Source of the DNA: Perilla frutescens
Taxonomy: Eukaryota > Streptophyta > Magnoliopsida > Lamiales > Lamiaceae
Reading direction: 5' to 3'
Assembly: GCA_026008535.1 (NCBI GenBank)
Contig: BRKX01000002.1
Coordinates: forward strand, 1,386,501-1,450,500
DNA: 64,000 bases
In this document: piece after piece, positions 47,930 through 58,895 of the stretch
Layout of the letters: the number at the start of each line of letters is the position of its first letter
How positions within the stretch are numbered: the stretch's first letter is position 1
Translations under genes and position numbers: made by a program
Notes under the pieces: generated by a model
The model's input: only the letters and a program-made list of their open reading frames with translations
What the model was told of the DNA's origin: nothing
The model's database searches: none

Positions 47930-49564
47930 TCAATTTATTTGGACCCAAATACCTTCACTGGGAATATTTTGATGTACCACGAATAGAAGATAGTATCCGG
48001 GCGGGGCAATTTGATCCGAACCCGGTGTCATGACCCGAATTTGATATGAATTTGTCCCAACTTCCGTTACATTTCCTCCACCTAGTACCAACAACCTTTG
48101 ATTCATCGAAAACGAGTGTGTTGTGAAAGAGGGTGCCACCATTGTTACGATTACCAAATCGCCATCGACTTGATCGGAAGGAACAGTGAACCCTACTCCG
48201 AGCTGTTGTGCGTACCCGATTTTAGATTGTGACACGGGGGATGTGATTTGAGGACGCATGCTCGTGTAAGTAGAATTCAAGTAAGATGGTGAAAATACTT
48301 CTAAAGTCAAATCAGTAGGGAAGTCAACTCCCGTAAAATTGTAGTACGTATGGGGATTGCTACCGCCAACGAGAACTCGACCATCACGGAGTAGTATTGC
48401 AGTTGAGTGGTACAATCGAGGAGTGGAACTCGAACTCTGAACCTCGAATCTCGACCCGACCGGATTATCAAGCCGGTAAATAAGTGGTGATAGAACTGGA
48501 TCCCTACCCAATTCCCATCCGGCCGTACCTGAACCCGCCCCATTAATAATCAAGACGTCACCATTCGGTAACAAAACCATATCCCCCATAACCCGAGGAC
48601 CGGGCATGGTCTCCATTACCCATTGAGGATTCTGCTCTTGAGTTCGAATCCTACCACAGGTGTCGAGTGCTTCGACAAACTTTCCATTATTAGCACTAAC
48701 ATAAGAACCCTTTGGCGCACCTCCACATACCAAAACCTCAGCTCCGGAGCTATTCTTCAATGGAAGCAAAACTGCCGAACCCGAGCTCGGATAGTTTCTC
48801 GGGTCGCCGCCGGGGATGGCCGGATAATTCTTCACCACCACCGCGTTTACGTAATCGAACAAAATAGCTCGATTGTTCGCGAAGATGAACAAGTTTCCAT
48901 CCACATTCAAGAAAACAAAGGGGTAGAGATTGTTCTCAATCTTCTGATCATTTGTTTCAGCAAGAAACCGCAGATTGAAAGCCGTCTCCGCCGCCGTCTT
49001 CTTCGGATAGAACTCGTAGTTGAACTGTCGCCGGCCGCCGACGATTATCTCTCTCCCGTCGGGGAGAATGTGATTGGTGGCGTACCACCGCCGCTGCGCG
49101 AGCGCCGGATTAATCTCCTGCCAATCGCAGGAGCCGTCGCGGCATGGCTTGAAGATTCTGGCGGCGCGGTCGCCGTCGTTGAAGCCGCCGGTCTGGACGA
49201 GGGTGCCGTCGGGGAGGACGGCGGCGGAGGAGCACCAGGTGTCGGTGAGAACCATGAGGGGGCGGACGGAGCCGGAAGCGACGTCGTACTCGACGGAGTG
49301 GGCGGTGCAGTCGACGGTGAGGGCGGTGTCGGAGGGGTCGCTGCGGCATTTGCCGGCGGGGAGGGAGATGTTGGAGGCGCCGAAGTCGGTGCGGTCGAAG
49401 ATGACGACGCGGTCGGTATGGAGGAGCTGCATGTGCATGGCGGAGACCCCGATGTTGGGGTGGAGTGGGTCCCAGTTGCCGCCTGCGGCGGCGCGTGTGA
49501 AGAGTCGCCGGTGAGGAAGTAGGAGGAGGAAGAAGAGGAGTGGAGGAATTAGTGGTGGAGGCAT
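47930..49564 (-). CDS. GLOX: Secreted glyoxal/galactose oxidase-like copper radical oxidase, copy 1
   Basis: Single-exon gene, 544 aa. It is predicted to oxidise an aldehyde or primary alcohol with O2, releasing H2O2 in the apoplast. The first 26 or so residues are a signal peptide (LLFFLLLL). The glyoxal-oxidase N domain (kelch-like propeller) and a C-terminal DUF1929 domain follow. Catalytic residues are all present: C111 (DTWCSS) and Y161 (RRWYATN) for the Cys-Tyr cofactor, Y385-H386 (RLYHST) and H483 (TTHSF) as copper ligands. Five N-glycosylation sequons lie at 65, 271, 409, 430 and 498. Length is usual for plant GLOX proteins. The 5' half is GC-rich, unlike the flanks. Its close paralogue is at 58896-60515, same strand. 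Plant relatives act in pollen, cell-wall crosslinking or pathogen response; the substrate cannot be told here. Confidence 0.95.
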   Translation of the reverse strand: MPPPLIPPLLFFLLLLPHRRLFTRAAAGGNWDPLHPNIGVSAMHMQLLHTDRVVIFDRTDFGASNISLPAGKCRSDPSDTALTVDCTAHSVEYDVASGSVRPLMVLTDTWCSSAAVLPDGTLVQTGGFNDGDRAARIFKPCRDGSCDWQEINPALAQRRWYATNHILPDGREIIVGGRRQFNYEFYPKKTAAETAFNLRFLAETNDQKIENNLYPFVFLNVDGNLFIFANNRAILFDYVNAVVVKNYPAIPGGDPRNYPSSGSAVLLPLKNSSGAEVLVCGGAPKGSYVSANNGKFVEALDTCGRIRTQEQNPQWVMETMPGPRVMGDMVLLPNGDVLIINGAGSGTAGWELGRDPVLSPLIYRLDNPVGSRFEVQSSSSTPRLYHSTAILLRDGRVLVGGSNPHTYYNFTGVDFPTDLTLEVFSPSYLNSTYTSMRPQITSPVSQSKIGYAQQLGVGFTVPSDQVDGDLVIVTMVAPSFTTHSFSMNQRLLVLGGGNVTEVGTNSYQIRVMTPGSDQIAPPGYYLLFVVHQNIPSEGIWVQIN

Positions 49565-49647
49565 GTTTGGAAGTGAATGGATTTATTTTTATTTTTTATT
49601 TTTTTTGGGGGAAAAATGAATGGAATTTGGATAATGTGTGGTTTGGA

Positions 49648-49660
49648 TTTATATATATGT
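49648..49660 (-). promoter_or_regulatory. TATA box of oxidase copy 1
   Basis: The minus strand reads ACATATATATAAATCC about 85 bases upstream of the ATG. Copy 2 has the same box in the same place. Confidence 0.6.
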
Positions 49661-49697
49661 ATGTATGTATTGTGGATGAGACCACCACATGTAAGTT

Positions 49698-50094
49698 GGG
49701 ATAAAATCCTCTAGTCCACTTTTCATGTCTCACTATTATGTCCCACAATAAAATTTAATATTTTAAAAATATTTATTATAAAAATAAATTTTATTATAGT
49801 ATTACAAATCACAATCAACATTTATTGTTAAAAATTAAAATTTTTAAATATTATATATCATATTTTTGAAATAATCAATCATAATAATCAATTATATTAA
49901 CTAAAAAATAAGAAATAAATATTAAAAAATAAATATAAACCTTAATTGGGTGGAATAAACCCTAAATAATAATTATAAAATTAAACTAAGCCATAACAAA
50001 TTGAAATTGAAGAAAAAAATTGATGAAAATCGAATAAAAATTAAAATGAGACACCAAATGGAATAGAGGAAAGTGGGATAGAGGATTTCATTTG
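49698..50094. mobile_element. Mutator-like MITE, copy H, in the oxidase promoter
   Basis: This 397-bp family member (GGGATAAAATCCTCTAG to GAGGATTTCATTTG) is flanked by CATGTAAGTT and CACGCAAGCT, which differ only by three C/T transitions. Block 2 lacks it: TTATATACACAAGCTAGGCC runs straight from TATA region to flank at about 60595-60615. It begins about 40 bases upstream of the TATA box of copy 1. Confidence 0.8.
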
Positions 50095-50350
50095 CACGCA
50101 AGCTAGGCCGCGTGACAAATATTTTTATAAGTTTATAATTGAGAAAAAAAAAATATTCGTATTTCTTTTTGGAGTGCAAAATATGAAATATATTTGGATG
50201 AGGTTCCCACTCCGCACTTAAAATTATTAATTTTTGTTCATTCTTTATTCTTTGATTTGAATTATTTGTGCTTTATTTTAATTTTACGATTATTAGTAAT
50301 TAAGATTTATTCTTTTAGATTTACTAGCTAAGGTTCATTCTATTCAGTTA

Positions 50351-50622
50351 TTCCCTCCGTCCCAATTATATAGTCTCATTTATCATCGTATGTAAATTAA
50401 AAATATTTATGAAAATAAGATAATAAAACTAAACTTCCAATAATACCCTCATTAAATATCTATGACTTTCAATTTTTGTGTTATTATTTTTTTAATTTCC
50501 AAGATTCAACAAGGATTTATTTGTACATTACTATGAAAATTAATAATACTTATAGTAATGAGACTGTATAATTGGGACACCTTAAAATAGTAAAAGGGAC
50601 TATATAATCGGGACGGAATGAG
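50351..50622. mobile_element. Stowaway-type MITE with empty site in block 2
   Basis: This 272-bp element has ends TTCCCTCCGTCCCAATTATA and TATAATCGGGACGGAATGAG, with TA duplications at 50349-50350 and 50623-50624. In block 2 the target reads CAGTTATTTTTTAGG near 61317-61331, which is the flanks of this copy joined at a single TA. Confidence 0.92.
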
Positions 50623-51510
50623 TATTTTTTAGGAAATAATTAACTGTGAAAAAAATGTATAATGTTTTGGCGGATCGGAGCAAAAAACAAAATCAAATAT
50701 TTTGAATTTTATATACTCTTTTACATGCTTAAAATTATTCATTTTTATTCATTTATTTTATTTTATTATTAATTAAAGTTAATTTTATTTTATATTTATT
50801 AATTAAAGTTGATTCTATCCAATTAGAATATATAATTATTTTTTTGAAATAATCAATTATTACCTAAAAATTGAAATACCTATGACACCCTAATACTTTG
50901 TTTGCTAGCAATATTGAAGCCCATGATTATGCAAGGGCCCGGTATGTGTTAACCATTTATATGGTATAACATATCACACCCTGCTGGTGGGATATTTAAT
51001 ACCATAGAGAATTATTAAAAATAGTAGACTAAAATAACCTTGCAGATATTAATTAAAAATGTTATTATAGAATATTCACACAATGTATGGTAACTAATTA
51101 AAGGATATTTTATGAATTGAAATTTTATAGAGAATATAATACATCTAAGCAAACAATATATTATTAATACATATATTTTAATACATCAAAACAAACATGA
51201 TATTGATATCTTATACGTGAAACACATCCCATGTCAAACACATCCAACCTTATACCATACAACCTAGCAAACGAGCCCTAATTGGATAAAATGAACCATA
51301 ATTAATTTTGATTTATATTGTGGACGAGAACACCACACACAATGTGACAAATATTTTTATAAGTTTATAATTGAAGAAAAAAATCTATAATTGTTTTTAG
51401 GAAAATCAGATCAAATTTATTGGTGACTAAAATCAGCTCGACGAATGGCATTGTTAAAGTCGTAGTCAAAACACTTAATAAAATATAAAATTATTGAAAT
51501 ATAAATAAAA

Positions 51511-53360
51511 TGAGCAAGTAAACTTATTCGATCAAAGATTGTCTTAAAAAGAAAAACTCATTCCAAGATAATACATTTAATAGAATAACATGCTTAAAAG
51601 CAAATGTTTAATGTAGATATATAGGTAGGCAGTTAATGGAAGAAATGGTTTAAAATAATAGATTTTACTTTTTATTTGAATAATAATATTAATAATAATA
51701 TAATTTAAATGGGAAAGCGTCGTAGCTAGACCAACTCAATGTCATATGATGATATGCTTCTGTTTATTTTTTTATTTTTTTTAATGTTAATATAATAGAC
51801 AAAAGCTTCTATTAGATAGAGAAAATTCATTTTTTTTTTCTTTCGTTTTTTTATTAAATTAATACATACGGTTAAATTTAATCATTATAAATCTGATTTC
51901 AATCGTATCTATGCATTTAAAATAAAATAAAAAAAGGTGTTTTGTCATCGGTACGTAGTCTCATCTAAATATTTACATATGTTTAATTTCATCTCGATAG
52001 GTGAATAATGATTTTGCTAAGATGGCTGACAAATGTTGTTGGTTTGGTTTGAACCCGATTTTTGATAGTTTTCATAATGAATTGTTAGTCTTCAATTAAA
52101 CAACTATTACTTCCTTAAAATAGAATAGGAACTGAATAATCGAACTGGATCGATCGATTCAGTGTTGTTCGGTTCAATATTTAGCTAGACCAACTCAATG
52201 TCATGTGCTTCTATTTTTTAATCTTTAATATTAATATAAAAGACAAAAACTTGTTTTAGGTGGGAAAAATTCATTTTTTCTGTAAAAATGTCATTTTTAT
52301 CATTTTTTTTAAATTAATACATACATTTAAAATCAATCATTCTAAATTAGATTTTAACTGTATCCATGGAATTAAAATAAAAAAATGGCGTATATTTTAT
52401 CGTCGATCATCGACGTTTGGTTCAGTTGATAAGTCGAGATTGATTTATTTATCCGATCTGATTCAATGTTTGAGATTAATTAATAAGGTACTTTGATATA
52501 TTTGATTTAATCAAGAAAATCGATGATAATTTATCATGTCAAAGGTGTTCGGATTTTTAATCCTCCAAAAAGCTCAATACATAAAAATATGCAAATACCC
52601 TCTAAAAAATTACAATTTTACTAAAATTAATAATTTTAATAATTATAATCTTAAAATTTTATAAAAAATATTATATTTTATTAAAATTATTAATAAATAT
52701 TTTAAAATGTTAATAAAAATAATTTGAATTTTATAATAAAGAATTAAAATTTTCAATAACTATAATTTTAAAATTTTAGCAAAGATAATTGCAAGTTCAA
52801 CAAATAATGTTAATGAAAATCTATCTGGAGGGTAATTTAGGTATTCCAATATATTTAATCATTAGTTTTCAATACAAACTAATATTGATAGTCTATCCCA
52901 AATCATTAAAATCACAATCAAGCAATTCAAACACATGATTATTTTTAGCCAACGGTGTATATCTCATCAATCTTTTTTATTTTATCCTCGAAACCAAACG
53001 AAGCCTATTTATGTTTCATTTCCCTACTATAGAGATAATTCGTTTCTCTTTGATTGATTTACTTTTTGTATCATCAAGATTTAATTTCCCAAAAAATATA
53101 GGTTGGAAAGCCTTCAAAGAAACTGTCAGGTTTAGTCTAACAACCATAAATATTGCTGCTTTCACATAACAATCAAATATATTAAACCCAATTAATCATT
53201 TAATTAATTTTGTGAGAGTATTCATAAAATGGAGTCAACATTCTTCGATGAAAAGTATCTCATAAAATCACTCTCTCCATTATAAATTATTTTTATGTTT
53301 AAAGATTGAATATCTTAATCTACATCAATTGCTTACATACATGAACACACATTACTCGTT
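51511..53360. repeat. Spacer with a direct repeat of about 230 bp
   Basis: 51721-51960 and 52181-52405 are related in direct orientation: both begin TAGCTAGACCAACTCAATGT and continue through AAATTAATACATAC to AATTAAAATAAAAAAA-type ends. No coding sequence is supported. 52885-53010 may be a MITE end (see 25835). Confidence 0.6.
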
Positions 53361-53380
53361 ATTTAAAAATGATATATTTA

Positions 53381-53601
53381 GTCCCCTTGGAGTTTTAGGA
53401 ATGGTCTAGTGGTGAAGTGGTGTTTCTTAAGGTAAAATATCTCGAGTTTGACCCACCACTAACACCACTAGGTGTGAGCCTGTCACACCTAACTTGTCAA
53501 GTGTAGTTTACCTCTCGTGTGTAGATTTGCAGGCCATTACACAGGTGTGATGTTTACCCACTACGCACTACGGTAGCGGCTGCGAGTTACCCTCGACATA
53601 A
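53381..53601 (+). mobile_element. tRNA-derived SINE, full length
   Basis: This 221-bp element has an exact 16-bp target duplication AAAAATGATATATTTA at 53365-53380 and 53602-53617. Pol III promoter boxes lie near the head: A box TGGTCTAGTGGTGAAGTGG (from 53403) and B box CGAGTTTGACCC (from about 53442). The 3' part ends GGTAGCGGCTGCGAGTTACC then CTCGACAT and an A-run, a common plant SINE ending. It has no coding sequence and would depend on a LINE for movement. Confidence 0.92.
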
Positions 53602-54185
53602 AAAAATGATATATTTATAGATGTCACGATAGTTGTGTAGGCTAATATTTTTATATGTATATACACGGGAGAATTTGCATGTAAATATAGTCTTAGTATA
53701 TAACTTGTGGATTAATCATGTCCATCAATCTATTTAGATAGATGGCTATTATTAATTGTGAGAGGAAGTAATAGTGTTTTTTTTTTAATTGTGGATGCAC
53801 TTAATGGTAATTATGTACAATTATGTTTATGAGTTTTAATTGCACAACGATTCTAGTATATTTATCATGGTAATTAAATCCAACACTACCCACAATTACT
53901 CACATACGAAATATTCTAATTGCAAATACAGATAAGTATATATTTTTTTATTTTCTAAATCTCCGAATTTGTCTCAATGAGATTTTTCCAATTCTACATG
54001 CGTCAACTTCTTTATTAAGAGCATCATTCGACTTTGTTTTGCGTTGGATTGTTGGAATGATATTATTTTTAAGTTGCAATTTTTAATTACATGATGTTAT
54101 TATTTAACTTGGTTAGTGCTCTTTTTTAATATTTTTTTATATAAAAACTAAACTATTATCAACATAAATTCTTATGTTTTTTTTA

Positions 54186-54448
54186 GACTTCAAAATGATT
54201 ATTTTGTAATGCTATTATGTATGATTATTGTCATACTATGTTATATCAAGGTGCTTCTTTTGTTATCCAAAATGCTTATTTTGTTATTTTGTAATGTTTT
54301 TACGTATAATTATTGTCATACTATGCTATATCAAGGTGTTTTTTTTGTTATTGAAATGCTTATTTTGCTATTCTATAATGCTTTTATGTATTATTATTGT
54401 CTTATTATATAGGCTATATGAAGGTGCTTTTTTGTTATCCAAAATTAA
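54186..54448. repeat. Tandem repeat, unit about 80 bp, three copies
   Basis: Units start at about 54191, 54269 and 54352 with AAATGCTTATTTTG and end AAGGTGCTTYTTTTGTTATC. The open frames here come from this repeat. Confidence 0.75.
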
Positions 54449-54499
54449 GGGTGGAAATGGGTCAGATTGCCCGATAGAAGCCCATGGCCTATGTAATAA

Positions 54500-54915
54500 C
54501 ACTACAAGAAAAAAGGTTATAGACAACGCGGAATCCGCGTCTTCTTTCCGAAAACCGAGCGTTGTCTACATCAATGTTGTCTATTATGGGGCGGTTAAAG
54601 ACAACGTGCATTGCACGTTGTCTATTTAATTATAGACAACGCGTGTTCGGTTAAAGACAACGCGCATTGCACGTTGTCTATTTCATCATAGACAACGCAT
54701 GTTCGGTTAAAGACAACGCGCATTGCACGCTGTCTATTTCATCATAGACAACGTGTGTTCAGTTAAAGACAACACAGAAAACACGTAGTCTATTTCATAA
54801 TAGACAACGGTCTTGATGTAAAAGACAACGTGGCATACGCGTTGTCTATTAAAAGATAGACAACACGAAAAATGTTATAGACAACGTGGAATATGTGTTG
54901 TCTTTTTGTAACTTT
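54500..54915. mobile_element. CACTA element end with subterminal repeats
   Basis: CACTACAAGAAAAAAGG at 54500 is a CACTA tip. It is followed by about a dozen copies, in both orientations, of ATAGACAACGCG-type words with CGCGTTGTCTA complements, over about 400 bases. Subterminal arrays like this bind the TNPA-type transposase accessory protein. The opposite end is not found within the window, and no transposase follows. Confidence 0.75.
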
Positions 54916-56215
54916 TTAATTTTTTTTTTCAAATTTTGTTTTATTTGTTTTTGTTTTATATGGATAACCTGGTTTAATTTCAAATAATAAGTAACATAAA
55001 ACTATAAATGTCTAATAAAATTATAATTCATAATACAACTAATTCAATATTTTACATAAATCATAATTTATCCAAGTGACAAGTATAACAATCAAATTTT
55101 GTCTCAAATTAATCCAAAATTACAAACTCCACGCAACAACTTCAAAATAGTAGAGACTTCCCCATTTTAGCGAATCAACCATCCAACTTCCATCAAGACT
55201 TCAATAAAAATGATGCAACTGCAACATTCACAAATTAAACAAATATATAACAAAACAAGATCATCAAAAGCAAATCTTAAGACATAAAAATACCAAATCA
55301 AACACAATTAAGTTAATCAGCCCACAAATAATCAGAAACAAGCAGAACCATAGACTGATGAGGTCGATCAAAAGCAGAAAAACGCAGAAGCTCGATGGAA
55401 AAACGACAAATATCTAATTATGAGAATTAAAAAAAATTAAATATTAAGGTAAAGAACAAATGCAAAACTGGAGACATCCCAAGAGCAGCATTGGTGAGAA
55501 CAAATACAAATAAGGTAAAGACACAGTGGAATTGGGAAATGACCTGGTATGATTTTTTCAATTGGGAATGGTCATTCCCAAAGCAATCACATAACCATGA
55601 ACATATGATTAGCTATTACTACCCGCTCCCATGGTATTATGTATTCCTGATTATCAAAATAAATTTTATTTTTTATTTTGCAAAACTATATTTTGTTTTT
55701 TGTATTGACAAATGAAATCTCATATTCTTATAAAATATTTTATTAAAAAAACAAATTTATAAATTTTTCTTAAAAAATCATTAATAATTTATTAATGATT
55801 CATAAAATTTTGTAAAATTTCACAAAAGTACTAATGATATTATCATAAAATATACAAACCTACTAATCATTAGTGAAATACTTACTTAAAGTATACTCAA
55901 TTTTTCTTCACAAATATTAATAAAGTAAAAAAAGATCACATAATATTCAACAATATATTATTAAAATATAATAGTATCTTTGAAAGAAGAGTAATTTGTT
56001 ATTTAGAGCTAAATAAGCCAATTCGTATATTTTATTTATTAATTAAATATTGTTATAATAAAATCAATTCAAAAATATAAGTTTCATTCCTATCTTATTA
56101 CTTGTGATACCAGCCAAAGGAATTGTAATAGTCATTCCATTCCATTCCCATCACCATTCCATTACTAAGTTCATTCCATTTCCACTTGATTTCATTTCGG
56201 CATACCAACCATCCC
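54916..56215. other. AT-rich DNA, possible MITE
   Basis: No gene. 55525-56215 may be a MITE: GGGAAATGACCTGGTATG on the left is roughly inverse to CATACCAACCATCCC on the right, with CATTCCATTCC words inside the right end. Edges and target duplication are unclear. Confidence 0.35.
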
Positions 56216-56626
56216 CTAATTTCTTAGATTTGATTAATTATTATATCGCAATAAATTCAAATATATATATATATATATATATATATCTCGAAGAACAGAC
56301 AAAAATTCTGAATTATGTGACAAAGCAAAAAGTTTTTTGTATTGATAATTTTTTGGACTTGTAATACTGTAATTATTTTCACGCTCTCAGAAATTTAATT
56401 TTGTGGGTATTTAATTTCTTCAATTTCTGTGAGTTTTATAAATCTTGTATCATTATGTCACCTCTATTTTCTATCTTTCTCATTTTATTTGTTTTATGAA
56501 GTATATATACTGCTAAGACATTAAATAATGTTGTTGACTGGATATTAATTGTTCCATTTTTTCAATTGCTTTAATAATCAGGAAATAAACGAGTCCCTCT
56601 ATTCAAAATGATATTAAGTATGCTAT

Positions 56627-56998
56627 CGAATGAGATTCTCGAATTCGAATTATGTGTGTAAATTGTTCCCAATACTAATAATTAAGAGAAGCTTTTATAA
56701 TGTTTATAATAAAAATAAAATTTACAATATTATAATAAATCATGATTAATTTTTATTGTTAAGAATAAAATTTTAAGAATTATTTACTCTAATTTTAGAA
56801 TAATCAATTATATTAACAAAAAAAATGAATATTAAATAATAAAAAATAATTATAAATCCGAATTGGGTGGAATAAATCATAAATAATAATATCAAATTAA
56901 ACTAATGAAAAAAATTGAAGAAAAATGAAAGAAAAACTAATAATTTTAATGTAGGAACATAGTTGACACACATATCTTGGACTAGAGAATTTCACGTG
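56627..56998. mobile_element. Mutator-like MITE, copy I
   Basis: This 372-bp copy is flanked by an exact 9-bp duplication GTATGCTAT (56618-56626 and 56999-57007). Ends are CGAATGAGATTCTCG and CTAGAGAATTTCACGTG. A truncated counterpart is in block 1 (46592-46765), so this insertion predates the duplication. Confidence 0.85.
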
Positions 56999-57275
56999 GT
57001 ATGCTATTGTGGAATTACTCCCATATGTATTTTAACAATGATGTGAGAGATCGTCTCCTCTACATTGGATGTACATAATCATATCCCTTATATTAGATAG
57101 AAAAAAAGTATCACTTATAACATTAAAAAATATCACTTCTGATGTTAAAAAGTATCACTTTTATTAATTTATTGAAAATGATTGCGTAAAAAGACGGTGA
57201 CATTTTTGTAAATATTACTACATTTCTTTAATTGAAAAAAGTAGCACTAGCAATACTAAAAAGTATCACTTCTAA

Positions 57276-58114
57276 TAGCATTTCCAACCCAACCTGATAA
57301 CTTATTTTGCACTAGAAATTTCTCTTCAATCCTATGCCAAATGCAAACCTATTTTACAATTATTTAGAGTTTCTCTCCCCTCCTCACCCATTTTTGCGTT
57401 TTTACTCTAGCAGACGGATATCAAACGCAAACTTGCTATTTTACTTTTTTAAAATTACAATTGATGATTTATGTATTATTAATTTACAGTAGTTACTAAT
57501 ACTATTTTGTATTAATAATTCTATTTGCTATTTATATGTTTTACTTCTATGTAATGATTTTTTCACTGTTTAATAATTCAAAATTAGAGAACAACATAAT
57601 TATGAAAATTTCAATTAAATTAAAGAACAACAAAAATTAAAATTTATAACATTAACATATAAATTAAAACTATGACAATTGCATTAAAATAAAGAACACA
57701 TTCAAAAAGGCAAATAGACATGCATGACATATCAAGAAATTACATAACCAACATTAAAAATAAACACATTTAGAGTACTGAAAATAAAATACATGACAAA
57801 TTACAAAATAACGATAACAAACACATACCGCGAAATTAAGTTATCGAGTAATAAAAATATTTTGTAAGAAGTAATTGATTGATAATTATTTTATTAAATG
57901 CATCGTCGATATAAAAATTAAGAGATTCAATTTGTAAATTTGATAAATATATAAGTGTTTTTGAAAAAAAGATAAAAACTCGTATGAGAATGAATATGCT
58001 GAGAATATTCTTTTGAATTTGAGAATACGTTTGTGGATTGGAAATAAATTATTGTTTGATGTAATAGTCATTGCATCTTGAATTTGTGTTTGAATATTTG
58101 GATAGGAGATGCTC
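57276..58114. mobile_element. PIF/Harbinger derivative, block 2 only
   Basis: This 839-bp unit lies between TAA at 57273-57275 and 58115-58117. The right tip GGAGATGCTC and left tip TAGCATTTCC are imperfect inverted repeats of the family at 43224-43922. Block 1 runs without it from AAGTATCACT to ATAAATTTTC at about 47010-47035. There is no transposase. Confidence 0.75.
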
Positions 58115-58117
58115 TAA

Positions 58118-58890
58118 TATTAAAAATATCATAAATTTTCGTCTGATCGAATCAGTTCGACCTAAAGGGTGTATGCAAGCTTTTGCTTAATGTTCCGTAT
58201 TAAATAATTAATAACATTTAAAGTTGCTAGCTTTCGAATTCCACCTCTCAAGAGATATGCCATATTTTTTTTATTTTCTCTTCAAATTTAATTTACCCGA
58301 TCATGTGTGAATACAACTAAATTTTGATTCACTGTGGTATATCAAATATTTAATGATAGGACTGATCGTGTGTACATCATACATAAGTTATGTTTGATGA
58401 GCAAACATCAATTATATATACGTCTTATACAATCGGTATATCAGAAACAAAAAAAATATTACTTACTGAAATGTATCATTACATATAGTAATAACGAGAA
58501 AATACCCTAAAAATGTACATTTTTGCAATTTTTACGACATTCTTTTTAATTGAGAGAGTATAAATTATAATACTATAAAGTATCATTTATAACTATCAAA
58601 CATCAATTATATATACAACATTTGTACCCAAAAAAAAAATTGCGTTAAAGACAATATAATAACATATGCGTTACTTCTACTATTAAAATAAATTAATTGC
58701 GATAGCCGATAGACGAAGGTAATTAAGGTTAAATAAAAAATAAAATAAAACAGGTTCCATATATATATATATCAAGTGGCAAACAACTTATTTCAGGACG
58801 GTTTGCATTTGCAAATTAACAATACGATAAACTTAAAAAAATAAAATAACTTGTTCCAATCCTATGGTATTCACAAAAGAATTTTCTAAA
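58118..58890. other. 3' flank of the second oxidase gene
   Basis: Paralogous to 47035-47925. No gene is visible. Confidence 0.6.
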
Positions 58891-58895
58891 ATCAT

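Larger units (their letters stand above)
45738..51510. repeat. Segmental duplication, block 1
   Basis: This block is paralogous, in the same orientation, to 56219-61845. Shared order: TTCTTAGATTTGATTAATTA, the GAAGAACAGAC phrase (46354), a decayed MITE, the oxidase gene, GCTAGGCCGCGTGACAAATA, and at the far end CAGCTCGACGAATGGCATTG with GTTAAAGTCGTAGTCAAAAC. Block 1 alone carries two Stowaway MITEs and one Mutator-like MITE. Block 2 alone carries a Harbinger derivative. Confidence 0.9.

Noticed and set aside
48623..49522. Long plus-strand open frames opposite oxidase copy 1 (up to 299 codons)
   Set aside because: They are antisense shadows of GC-rich coding sequence. The same shadows appear opposite copy 2, and no family motif is present.
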